Below, piece after piece: positions 1 through 8,365 of a stretch of DNA of 64,000 bases (the first letter of the stretch is position 1; each line of letters starts with the position of its first letter). Under the pieces are notes generated by a model that saw only the letters and a program-made list of their open reading frames with translations, searched no databases and was not told the DNA's origin. Location: assembly GCF_900890705.1 (NCBI RefSeq), contig NZ_CAAHFH010000001.1, forward strand, positions 2,232,001-2,296,000, written 5' to 3'. A program made the position numbers and the translations under genes. This stretch comes from Pontiella sulfatireligans. GTDB lineage: Bacteria; Verrucomicrobiota; Kiritimatiellia; Kiritimatiellales; Pontiellaceae.

Positions 1-2529
1 ATCATATTTTTTTTCGAGTTCATCATATTCGTTCCTTTTTAATTCATAAGACTCGGCATAGCTGAAGACGCGCAGTGCGGATTCAGCCTGCTTCAAGGAT
101 ATCGGTTGTTCGAACATCACCTCAATTTCGCGCGGTTCGTTCGGCCACAGATCAATAAAATTATCGCTTAGGGTAAATCGCCCGCAATCGTCGAAGTCGA
201 GCATGACCTTGGGCGAAACATGCCCGGCGGAGATTACAACACGCGCCGTGCAATCCGCAGTCTGGCTGATTTCCGAGCAAATCCCCGCCTGCTTAAACTC
301 CATCTGCTTCGGAGCGCAGAAATAGAGCGAGTGTTCGGACTGCGGCTGCCCCGCGGCGGATAAGCGGGTGCGCAACACAAAGCGGCTGCGGTCGCTGCTA
401 TCGAAAATGTCCGTAAAATCCCGCTTTAGCTGGCAACGCGAAACACCCGGCTCAAGCTCCACCGCCGTCTGCCCCTCCAACTGGACCGATCCATCGTCGA
501 CCCGGAACAGGATCCAATCAAGAATTCCTTCCCCCGCGGGGAGTCCGGCATCATAAACCGTCCAGAGTTCTGCCCCGTGAACCGTTGAAATAATCGAGTT
601 CGAGGTCACAAGCATCTGCTCTTCGCCCAGCCACTTGGCCGAAACCGAACACGGTGCGAAAAAGCGTCTGGCCTCATACTGAAGCGCACGCCAGCGCCCA
701 TCAAACTCAATCCCCGACCAGGAGATGGCGGGCCAGAAATCATTCATCTGCCAATACAAAGCGCCCATGGTTTGCGGCATGCAGCGACGGGTATGCTCAA
801 CCGTCATCCGCACATAAAACGCCTGCACCAGCTGGGACAGATAGGCCGTCGCGGCATAATCCTTCGGCATTCGGTGAAGTTGCATCATATAGTTAAAGTT
901 GACCCGGGTCGCCTCGCCGCGTTTCTGGCGATGCGTCATTTCAGGCCCCGTTATGTTGAGGTCATTGACGACTCCTTTGAGGATGGCCGGGTGCGGATAG
1001 GCCTGCATGCCGAATTCCGACAGGAATCGCGTCTCTAGTTTCGAGATATTCTCGATCGGGGTTCCATACATCACATTATCCCAATAGTGCACATCGCCGC
1101 TCTCCGGGTTGTTCGGATCGCCGAGGTCAAACCCTTCCGGATTGAATGCGGATCCCGGAATATACGCCATGCCCGGGCAGTGCTCCTTTACGGCATCGGG
1201 CAGCAAATGGTTAAAAAGCGTATCATAGTTTTTCACGCGCTCTTCATCTTTGCCGACCATGCAGTACGCCATGTTTTCCATCTCATTGTTCCCGCACCAA
1301 AGCCCGATATGAGAATGATGCCGGAGCCGCTTCACCTGATAGTCGGCTTCACGCTGAATGGAGTGATACAGCTCTTCCGTCGGATAATAGGCATTGGCAA
1401 ACATGAAATCCTGCCAGACGATGATGCCGTTTTCCGCACACGCGTCATAAAACGCATCATCCTCATACAATCCACCACCCCAGTTACGCATCATATTCAT
1501 ATGGGACGAACGGGCACTCCCGATCAACTCCCTGTATTTCTCCGGAGTGACCTCACTGTAAAAAGGGTGCGCCGGAATCCAATTGGACCCCTTGGCAAAA
1601 ATGGGAACACCATTCACCACAAACTGGAAACTGGTTCCCCACTGATCCGGGTTCTGCTCCAGTTTGACATCACACAAAGCAATGCGCCGTTCCCAGACAT
1701 CAACCGGAGTGTCTCCATCCAGCAGAGAGACCCGCAACTGATAAAGCGGATGCTCGCCGAGGCCATGACACCACCACAACTGCGGATCTTTTACGTCGAG
1801 CTCGAACTCCGGCCCGTCCGCCTCGGCCTGTGCAACACATTCTTCCTCAAAAAACAGCTCCACGCGATACCGGGCGGAAGCATCCTCTTCAGCCAGTTCA
1901 GGCAACAGCTTGAGCGTAACGCACGCCGGGTCGAAAACCTGCTCAACCAAAACCGAATCAATGCGGTTGCCGGACCGAAGCTCTAGGCGGATCGGACGGT
2001 AGATGCCGGTATTAAATAACGCCGGGCCCCAGTCCCAGCCAAACGAACACTGCGCCGCACGCACATATTCGCGGCCCGCGCCGAATTCAGAACCCATCAC
2101 ATCCAGCGGCTGAGGGCCGCGCTCACGCGCCACCTCCAGAATGCTCCGGAATACGATGCGCAGCTCATTTTCTCCCGCACGAACCGCGTTCCGAATCTCC
2201 ACACGATGCCCCAAAAACATATTGTCGGATTCCAAGACAACCTGACTGTTTACATAGACCGTCGCCACGGTATCCAGGCCTTCGCAGACCAGTTCAACAA
2301 TCGCCTCTTCCAGATCCGCAGCGCTCAGCGAAAAGGTGCGGGTATAGACCCAATCCTTTTCAGCGACCCATCGCACTTCGTTTTCGTTGGTCCCAACAAA
2401 CGGGTCGGGGATCTGTCCGTTCCGCAGCAAATCCGTCTGCACGCAGCCGGGCACGCGGGCCGGCCAGGTTGCCGATTCGCCGGATTCGCAAAGCAGCCAA
2501 TCCCCATTTAAATCAATCGTCTTGATCAT
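1..2529 (-). CDS. GH2 beta-mannosidase (3' end outside window)
   Basis: Removes terminal beta-1,4-mannose from mannosides or N-glycan cores. The frame is open for 843 codons from ATG 2529 to the window edge, so only the extreme C-terminus is missing compared with the usual 830-860 residues. An N-terminal sugar-binding-type domain is followed by the (beta/alpha)8 barrel with the beta-mannosidase signature MNMMRNWGGGLYE. The acid/base is Glu416 in WCGNNE and the nucleophile Glu505 in FLSEFGMQ; the segment ALYWQMNDFWPAISW follows. No signal peptide is visible, so a cytoplasmic enzyme fits. Its ATG overlaps the stop of the upstream symporter (ATGA), implying translational coupling: import, then hydrolysis. 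Family assignment is strong; the exact substrate is inferred. Confidence 0.93.
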   Translation of the reverse strand, partial: MIKTIDLNGDWLLCESGESATWPARVPGCVQTDLLRNGQIPDPFVGTNENEVRWVAEKDWVYTRTFSLSAADLEEAIVELVCEGLDTVATVYVNSQVVLESDNMFLGHRVEIRNAVRAGENELRIVFRSILEVARERGPQPLDVMGSEFGAGREYVRAAQCSFGWDWGPALFNTGIYRPIRLELRSGNRIDSVLVEQVFDPACVTLKLLPELAEEDASARYRVELFFEEECVAQAEADGPEFELDVKDPQLWWCHGLGEHPLYQLRVSLLDGDTPVDVWERRIALCDVKLEQNPDQWGTSFQFVVNGVPIFAKGSNWIPAHPFYSEVTPEKYRELIGSARSSHMNMMRNWGGGLYEDDAFYDACAENGIIVWQDFMFANAYYPTEELYHSIQREADYQVKRLRHHSHIGLWCGNNEMENMAYCMVGKDEERVKNYDTLFNHLLPDAVKEHCPGMAYIPGSAFNPEGFDLGDPNNPESGDVHYWDNVMYGTPIENISKLETRFLSEFGMQAYPHPAILKGVVNDLNITGPEMTHRQKRGEATRVNFNYMMQLHRMPKDYAATAYLSQLVQAFYVRMTVEHTRRCMPQTMGALYWQMNDFWPAISWSGIEFDGRWRALQYEARRFFAPCSVSAKWLGEEQMLVTSNSIISTVHGAELWTVYDAGLPAGEGILDWILFRVDDGSVQLEGQTAVELEPGVSRCQLKRDFTDIFDSSDRSRFVLRTRLSAAGQPQSEHSLYFCAPKQMEFKQAGICSEISQTADCTARVVISAGHVSPKVMLDFDDCGRFTLSDNFIDLWPNEPREIEVMFEQPISLKQAESALRVFSYAESYELKRNEYDELEKKYD

Positions 2530-3929
2530 TTAGAAGCCCGCTTTTTCTCTAAAATCGCACGCGTTTCATAGGCGCGTTTTTCCGTGATTGGATACGCCCA
2601 GATCAGATAGGCCGCGATGCCGAATCCCAACGTGGGAATCGCCACAAAAAGCAGGCGCATCATCAAAAAAGTATTCGGGAGCTGCGCCGCGGCCAGATCA
2701 ATATCAAAGCCTGAAAAATCGAGGCTTAGCCCCCCGATCAACAGAGCCAGCGAAACCCCCAGTTTCATCAGCCAGCCAGACACAGCACCAAACATGCCCT
2801 CCCGCCGCACACCATGCGTGCATTCATCATCATCGCAGACATCCGGCAACATTGAGGGAATCAACAGCCAGAGCGCGGCACCAAATCCCGGAGCCATAAT
2901 CGCGGTCGGCAGCAGCGCCAGATAGGGCATCGACGGCGTATAGCAAAACCAGCGCAATACCGTCCCAAAAACAGCCAGCAGCAGCAGCCCCAGCAACGTG
3001 CGACGCTTGCCGAACCGCGTGGCAATCATCGTGATGATCGGGATGCTGATAGCACTAATGGCCAGGTTGAGCGTTCCATTGGCACCGTGCAGCACGGCTC
3101 CGGCACCCTTGTCGCCGCCGTAGATATAATAAATGATCAGATAGAACCCCAACACATCCACCATCAGGAAACTGGTAAAGGCGGCGACCAACGTTCCGCA
3201 CAACTTGAGAAATGGCTTGTGCTTCAGACAGGCCCCGGCACTCTTGAGCAAAGGGAGCCGCTCCTGCTTCGGCGCCGGATAGCGATCCTTGCAGGCGAGC
3301 GCGGGAATCACGCCGAAAATCAGCAACAGAGCCCCTAAACCCGCCCCGACATAACGCGCCGCCTCAACGGTATCGGAGAAAATATCCAACTCGAGCAGTT
3401 TGAATAACCAAGGCGCCAGAAATCCGGCCAGCGTCGCAACCAGACTGCGGTACGACATCAGCCGCGTGCGCTCGTGGTAATCGTGCGTCATCTCGAGTCC
3501 CATTGCCGTCCAGGGAACCAGAAAAATGGTCACGCCCGTAAAAAAGAGCAAAGAGGTCGCAAGGAAATAGGCGAAATATTGCATTTCACTCCAGCCGCGC
3601 CCCATCATCCACATCAGTGCAAAAGCCAGCCCCTGTATAAAAGCGCCACAGAGAATGTACGGACGACGACGGCCCCAGCGCGAATGCGTATTGTCCGAAA
3701 TCCCGCCCATCAGCGGATCACTGAAAGCATCCCACAGGCGCGGAATAAACAAGGCAAGGCCCACCAGCGTCGGGCTGACCCCCAACCCCATGTTCAAAAC
3801 CGGGTTGGCCAGATTATGCACCGAACAACCGATAATCGAATCGGCGACCGCGCCGGAACTGTAGGCAAGCTTCCGACCGACCGGTATTTTATCTTCCTTC
3901 GCCGTCAAGTGGTGGTTTTCTTTACTCAT
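2526..3929 (-). CDS. MFS glycoside:cation symporter (GPH/MelB-like)
   Basis: Predicted 12-helix inner-membrane sugar symporter of 467 residues. The N-terminus carries the GPH-type pattern (KLAYSSGAVADS, then WDAFSDPLMGGISDNTHSRWGRRRPY), followed by hydrophobic segments and a central cytoplasmic loop. I chose ATG 3929 (MSKENHH) because AAGGG lies about 9 nt upstream. The longer in-frame ATG at 3992 has no Shine-Dalgarno and would translate part of a duplicated leader element. It is paralogous to the symporter at 31237-32646. The stop overlaps the beta-mannosidase start, so the likely cargo is a beta-mannoside or manno-oligosaccharide; that is inference from context. Confidence 0.9.
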   Translation of the reverse strand: MSKENHHLTAKEDKIPVGRKLAYSSGAVADSIIGCSVHNLANPVLNMGLGVSPTLVGLALFIPRLWDAFSDPLMGGISDNTHSRWGRRRPYILCGAFIQGLAFALMWMMGRGWSEMQYFAYFLATSLLFFTGVTIFLVPWTAMGLEMTHDYHERTRLMSYRSLVATLAGFLAPWLFKLLELDIFSDTVEAARYVGAGLGALLLIFGVIPALACKDRYPAPKQERLPLLKSAGACLKHKPFLKLCGTLVAAFTSFLMVDVLGFYLIIYYIYGGDKGAGAVLHGANGTLNLAISAISIPIITMIATRFGKRRTLLGLLLLAVFGTVLRWFCYTPSMPYLALLPTAIMAPGFGAALWLLIPSMLPDVCDDDECTHGVRREGMFGAVSGWLMKLGVSLALLIGGLSLDFSGFDIDLAAAQLPNTFLMMRLLFVAIPTLGFGIAAYLIWAYPITEKRAYETRAILEKKRASK

Positions 3930-3967
3930 GCGTTCGACCCTTTTATCAATCAATGAGGGGAAAAGAG

Positions 3968-3992
3968 TCTCAAAAACGGCCACACACCGCAA
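3968..3992 (-). repeat. 25-nt shared leader element, copy 1
   Basis: Read on the minus strand this is TTGCGGTGTGTGGCCGTTTT followed by TGAGA, pointing towards the symporter. It is identical to 4322-4346 on the plus strand and similar to 8262-8287. Its position in the 5' leader of three genes suggests a shared cis-regulatory or transcript element, or the footprint of a duplicated leader. Confidence 0.75.
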
Positions 3993-4072
3993 CCCACGGA
4001 TGACGCACCTGTTGCGCCAGCCTCCATGGTTTGGAAGTTCTTGGACGGGATAACAGGATCAATAGGATGATT

Positions 4073-4108
4073 TTCCAACGGTTGGAAGAATCTATTCCAA
4101 TGATTGGA
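4073..4108. repeat. Paired short palindromes (TTCCAAnnnTTGGAA type)
   Basis: TTCCAACGGTTGGAA at 4073-4087 is a perfect palindrome around a central G. It is followed 8 nt later by TTCCAATGATTGGA at 4095-4108. The same paired arrangement recurs at 48581-48619. Possible roles are an operator, a short interspersed palindrome or a transcript hairpin. Confidence 0.6.
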
Positions 4109-4288
4109 GCCGACAAAACCGAGCCCCTAACCGCCCAGCAGACGACCCAGGCCTCACTTCACGCATCCTCCGGACTCAACGGGTTTAACGCTTTAACGAG
4201 CGTCAGCCTCTGAACCGCAAACCCGGAATTTAAAACAAATGGTGAATTAGGCGAGCCGCCCCCAACTCCAAAAGGCCCGCACCTCGCA

Positions 4289-4318
4289 CGACAGGGGCGC
4301 AACGGGTGCGCTCTTGTC
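4289..4318 (+). promoter_or_regulatory. Leader hairpin upstream of GH38-like gene A
   Basis: An inner stem GCGCA/TGCGC (4297-4311) lies within an outer stem CGACA/TGTCG. The inner stem and loop are conserved upstream of paralogue B (around 8239-8251: GCGCAACAGGTGCGC). Conservation between paralogues suggests a transcribed leader structure; its function is unknown. Confidence 0.4.
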
Positions 4319-4321
4319 GGA

Positions 4322-4346
4322 TTGCGGTGTGTGGCCGTTTTTGAGA
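4322..4346 (+). repeat. 25-nt shared leader element, copy 2
   Basis: Exact reverse complement of 3968-3992, about 70 nt upstream of the GH38-like gene at 4417. The two copies face outwards towards their own genes. Confidence 0.75.
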
Positions 4347-4416
4347 TGGTTGGCTGCTTTAAAGTCCGTTGCCTGAATAAAGGAAGCCACCTGACGGCAA
4401 AAAAAGGGTAAATATT

Positions 4417-7400
4417 ATGAAACGATTGAGCTTGGCAGCACTTCTAGGCATCGCATTTAATTTAGGTTTGTTTTGCTGTAATAGTGCGGCAGCAGCTGAT
4501 CAAGCGGGCTCGGAGTTGTCCTCCGAAAAGGCGAAGAAGGTCTTGATCTTTTATGACAGTGCCTATCCGGCCTGGGGCTATTTGCCTTGGTTTTTATATG
4601 ACCCGTTGATCCGTTCTGAAGTGAATGTTGAGGTGGATAAAGTTTATGCAGGTCAGGGGGAAACTGACCCGTTGAAATATATTAAAGCCGGTGCTGATTT
4701 GCAATCAGATGATGCAGGTGCCGCGACCACTCCGATGCTAACCGAGCAAATCATCTCATCGTATGATTTGGTTATTGTTCCGTATCCTCACACCATTAAG
4801 AACGAATATATCAATGACCTTTTAAATTATGTAGACAACAACGGTTCGTTATTGCTCGTTCAGCCCACATTTGAGTCCCCGACCCAGGCCGCCCGGTTCT
4901 TGAGCAAACAGGGGATTGCATTTAAAGGGATCGCGGATCAAACGCCGGCGTCTTCCTTGCTGACCGATCATCCGTCTGCGAGAATATTAGGTCTTCCCGA
5001 AGGGAGCAGTGTTTATCCGCATCGGACGTGGCTGCCGCACGTGAGATTTGACCCGGGCCAGAGTACGGTCCTGACCCAGGTGGGTTTGGGAGGGGACCCC
5101 GACCTGTTTGTGAGTGCAAACGGGAGGGTGGGCCTGGCCGCCACTGACATTTTCAGTGATTTGGATGCTCATGTCCGAAACGCGAAGGAGTACGCTCAGT
5201 ACAAAACGAACATTGGGCATCTCATTGTCAATACATTCAGATCTCTTTTAGGCATGGAATTTTTTGACCAGCCGGTACAAGCGCCGATGCGGAGGTGGAG
5301 CGAAATGTTCTACGCGTATGCTTCCAGCAGGGACTATGTATTGCTGGCCCAGCAAGAAGAGCCGTTTTCGGAAAGGTTATCCGCCGAAAAGTTGATGCGG
5401 ATGCTTGATAAAGCCGACCATGGAATCGGGCAGGCCGCGAGCCTGTTGGTTCAAGGGAAATTTGATGAAGGAAAAGCTGCATATAATTCAAGTGTGAAGC
5501 TTTTATCCGAGTGCATGGATCAAATGACCAGCGTAAAGCGCTATATGATCCGGGGCTGGCACTCGAGCGTCCTGACTCCCGATTATTATGGCGGGGGCTT
5601 GTTGGGTTTCGCGGAACCCGAGTACCAGGACCACCTGATGCAGTGGATGGAAAAACAATTAGGCTGGTGCGAACGTACGGGCGCAAGACGGCTCATGAAC
5701 GTATACCCCTGTGACTTGCAGTTGCTGGTCAAATATTACCCCGATGAATTCAAGCGGTTTCGCGACGGAATCAAAGATGGTTATTTGGAATCCGTGCACG
5801 GCATTTATTCCGCCGCCTTTCTTCCGATCCTATCAGAAGAAAGTAATGTGCGGCAGTTTGCTTATGGGTTGCCCGTATTTGAAGATACCCTTGGCAAAAA
5901 AGTGCAAACGTATGCGACCCCGCGAGATCATTTCGATTACCACCCCCAGCTACCCCAACTATTAAATAACTTCGGATATAAACAGGCGATTTTGCATTCC
6001 GGATGGTTAGGGGAGATCAAGCGGATCCGAGCGGATAAGATCATGTGGCGTGGCTTAGATGGCTCGGCCATTGAAGCGTGTCCTCAATATGAAGGGATTC
6101 AAAAACCGTTATTTTTGGCTCACCCTGAAAACATTGCAAAAGCTGACAAACTTGGCTACAAGACGATTCTCCTGGGAGATACGCTGGATGCGACCTGCCC
6201 GCTCTACCCGGTCAAGATCCCCAGTGAAAAGGAATTAACTCTGATCAACCCGATTGCTCCCATTGCAGGGACTTGGGTCACGGCGAAAGAGTTTTTTGAA
6301 CTAACTCCCAAAGCCGAGCAATCGGTCTTTCTGGGCGTGGATGATTTGTGGGCGTGTCGAATCGATATCTGGTCCAGCTGGGGCTGTCTGAATCAGCACG
6401 CGGAATGGAATCGAACGACTGAGAATAAAATCCTGGCAGCAGAGAAATTAAGCGCAATGGCGGCAGTGTTAGGCAAAATGCCGAGCACGGATTTAATGAA
6501 AACAAAGGAACAGCTGGATGAATCCTGGCAGACCCTGCTGCGGACCCAGGATCACATGTTTTATGGTCCTGTGAATTACGCAAATCAGGTGCCGCCTGTG
6601 TCCGTCAAACCAGGGGAAGAGAAAGCCGGCGGGCACGCTTGGGGATATGATCGCGAAATATTGCCGAGGTCATCTGCAACGCCTGGCGGTATGGAAAATT
6701 ATACCGAGGACTTAGGACCTAATTACGCCGGCCCAATGATCCCGGTCAATCGGTACAACCGGGTAAAAGAGTTCATCAAAGAGACCCAGGGGACCGCCGA
6801 TGCCATTGCAGGCAAAGCATTCAGCGATCTTTCAGAAGGAGTGAACGCCGCGCCGCTGGATAAGAGTTCGATTCCCCTTCTGGTGTTCAATCAACTTGGC
6901 TGGGATAAACGCAATTATGTCGAGTTTGAAAAAAGCTTCAGTCAGGGGGAGGTCTTCCACTTTAACTTAAATGATGGAAGCAAGGATGTCTCGTATCAGG
7001 TCGTCTCGGAGGACCGGTACGCGGATGGTTCTGTGAAACGGGTTAAGGCGCTGTTTTGGGCGGATATTCCATCCCTCGGCTATAAAACCTATTACCTGAA
7101 ACCCACTAAAGAAAAACCGGCCCCCGTGGTGGCGAAGTCATTACAAAAGGGCCCAGCTCGTTTGGAGAACGATTACTACCTGGTTGAAATTAATTCTGAG
7201 AATGGCGGGATAAGCCGTATTTTTGATAAAACACTCGGGATTGAAATGCTTGATTCAAACCGGGTCGGCAACGAGCTGTTTTCTCCCTCTCAGCCCTCGG
7301 CTCGTTCTTCTGACGAAGCGGCAAAGGTTGAACTCATTGAACAGGGCCCGTTGAGGTCCACGATCCGTATCCGGTCAAAGGTTGGGGCCGCACCGTATGA

Positions 7401-8154
7401 ATGTTTGGTTCGCCTCTATGACAACATGAAACGGATTGATTTTGATTTGACCGTCGATTATGGCAAAGAGGGAATGAACTTTGGCAGGAACGGGATGAAA
7501 TTTGGCGAGATCGAAGACCGCTATACAGGTTTATTTGTTCAGTTCCCGTTAAATTTTACGGGCAAGCTATACATCAACCAGCCCTTTGGGCTGTACGAGA
7601 CACAAAAAGAACGGCAGGTCACGACGGATTTTGCCGATTTATACCAAGGGCAATATGGTCTGTCGCTTATCCACAGGAATTCGCCGTCCTATAGATATCG
7701 GAACGGCATTCTGTCGATCTGCTTAACCCGTGCGCGTCCCTATGTCGTTGGAAAACAGAACTATCAGTATTCCATATATACCCACAAAGAGGATCCCTTC
7801 CAGGGAGATGCATATACGGTTGCAAAAAGTGTAAATACGCCGTTTATCGTCTACTGGCCTGATACGTTGCCGGTAGAGCAACAGCAGGCATTCTCGTTTC
7901 TCTCCGTTAACAAGCCAAATATCGTATTGTCCGCCCTTTATTATGAGGGTGATACCACATATGTCCGGTTTTACGAGAGAAGTGGTAAGAAAACGAAAGC
8001 CAGTATCAATCTGCCCTACCTCAAATCAGCCGAATATAACAAGGTCAAATTGAATCACGAAAAGGTCCGCGAACTAAAAAGTAGAAACGGAAAAATAAAG
8101 CTTGAGTTTGAGCCTTGGGAGATCGTGACCATTGCCATCAGCGGTGCGTTGTAA
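4417..8154 (+). CDS. Large secreted GH38-like protein, paralogue A
   Basis: 1,245 residues. Residues 1-27 form a signal peptide (hydrophobic core, AAAAD cleavage region). Residues ~40-190 (KKVLIFYDSAYP, YDLVIVPYPH, LLLVQP) look like a ThuA/glutamine-amidotransferase-like Rossmann domain. The central part recalls GH38: ESNVRQFAYG near 473 and PRDHFDYHPQLPQ near 502, where the Asp aligns with the GH38 nucleophile. The C-terminal half (VFNQLGW; LENDYYLVEI...GGISRIFDKTLG near 914) resembles the GH38 beta-sandwich. The usual zinc motif HxHxD is not seen; the closest stretch is RGWHSSVL near 377. A mannosidase-like role is therefore uncertain. AAGGG precedes ATG 4417. It is nearly identical to the inverted copy at 53108-56845. 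Confidence 0.72.
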   Translation: MKRLSLAALLGIAFNLGLFCCNSAAAADQAGSELSSEKAKKVLIFYDSAYPAWGYLPWFLYDPLIRSEVNVEVDKVYAGQGETDPLKYIKAGADLQSDDAGAATTPMLTEQIISSYDLVIVPYPHTIKNEYINDLLNYVDNNGSLLLVQPTFESPTQAARFLSKQGIAFKGIADQTPASSLLTDHPSARILGLPEGSSVYPHRTWLPHVRFDPGQSTVLTQVGLGGDPDLFVSANGRVGLAATDIFSDLDAHVRNAKEYAQYKTNIGHLIVNTFRSLLGMEFFDQPVQAPMRRWSEMFYAYASSRDYVLLAQQEEPFSERLSAEKLMRMLDKADHGIGQAASLLVQGKFDEGKAAYNSSVKLLSECMDQMTSVKRYMIRGWHSSVLTPDYYGGGLLGFAEPEYQDHLMQWMEKQLGWCERTGARRLMNVYPCDLQLLVKYYPDEFKRFRDGIKDGYLESVHGIYSAAFLPILSEESNVRQFAYGLPVFEDTLGKKVQTYATPRDHFDYHPQLPQLLNNFGYKQAILHSGWLGEIKRIRADKIMWRGLDGSAIEACPQYEGIQKPLFLAHPENIAKADKLGYKTILLGDTLDATCPLYPVKIPSEKELTLINPIAPIAGTWVTAKEFFELTPKAEQSVFLGVDDLWACRIDIWSSWGCLNQHAEWNRTTENKILAAEKLSAMAAVLGKMPSTDLMKTKEQLDESWQTLLRTQDHMFYGPVNYANQVPPVSVKPGEEKAGGHAWGYDREILPRSSATPGGMENYTEDLGPNYAGPMIPVNRYNRVKEFIKETQGTADAIAGKAFSDLSEGVNAAPLDKSSIPLLVFNQLGWDKRNYVEFEKSFSQGEVFHFNLNDGSKDVSYQVVSEDRYADGSVKRVKALFWADIPSLGYKTYYLKPTKEKPAPVVAKSLQKGPARLENDYYLVEINSENGGISRIFDKTLGIEMLDSNRVGNELFSPSQPSARSSDEAAKVELIEQGPLRSTIRIRSKVGAAPYECLVRLYDNMKRIDFDLTVDYGKEGMNFGRNGMKFGEIEDRYTGLFVQFPLNFTGKLYINQPFGLYETQKERQVTTDFADLYQGQYGLSLIHRNSPSYRYRNGILSICLTRARPYVVGKQNYQYSIYTHKEDPFQGDAYTVAKSVNTPFIVYWPDTLPVEQQQAFSFLSVNKPNIVLSALYYEGDTTYVRFYERSGKKTKASINLPYLKSAEYNKVKLNHEKVRELKSRNGKIKLEFEPWEIVTIAISGAL

Positions 8155-8365
8155 GGTTCATAGACCAGATAGGACTCAAGAACATCAGATAAGATAGAGA
8201 TACACATATCGGGCCGCGCACGTTGTCTGCCGCTCGGCGCAACAGGTGCGCTCCTCTCAAGTTGCGGTATGGTGCCGTTTTTTGAGACGCTGGTTGCTCT
8301 AATGAAGGCAACGGATCCGTTGCCTGAATAAAGGAAACCACCATTTGACGGCAAAAAAGGTAACG
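8155..8365 (+). promoter_or_regulatory. Spacer and leader before paralogue B
   Basis: The first ~80 nt match the downstream flank of the third paralogue (minus strand, about 53107-53040), so the duplicated unit extends past the stop codon. The second half resembles the leader of gene A, with the GCGCA/TGCGC hairpin and a diverged copy of the 25-nt element at 8262-8287. No gene is visible. Confidence 0.6.
8262..8287 (+). repeat. Shared leader element, diverged copy 3
   Basis: TTGCGGTATGGTGCCGTTTT followed by TTGAGA. It matches the other two copies except for a few substitutions and small length changes, and holds the same position relative to its gene. Confidence 0.6.

Larger units (their letters stand above)
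3930..4416. promoter_or_regulatory. Divergent intergenic region between symporter and GH38-like gene
   Basis: This 487-bp gap separates two divergent units and contains no convincing gene. It holds a 25-nt element present in inverted orientation at both ends (3968-3992 and 4322-4346), paired short palindromes at 4073-4108 and a conserved leader hairpin at 4289-4318. Promoter boxes could not be assigned with confidence. The last ~130 nt resemble the leader upstream of the paralogue that starts at 8366. Confidence 0.6.

Noticed and set aside
1087-1986. 299-residue plus-strand frame opposite the beta-mannosidase
   Set aside because: No family features; the minus strand encodes a complete GH2 active site there.
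3930-3992. 21-residue N-terminal extension of the first symporter
   Set aside because: No Shine-Dalgarno, and it would translate the duplicated 25-nt leader element; the internal start has a good site.
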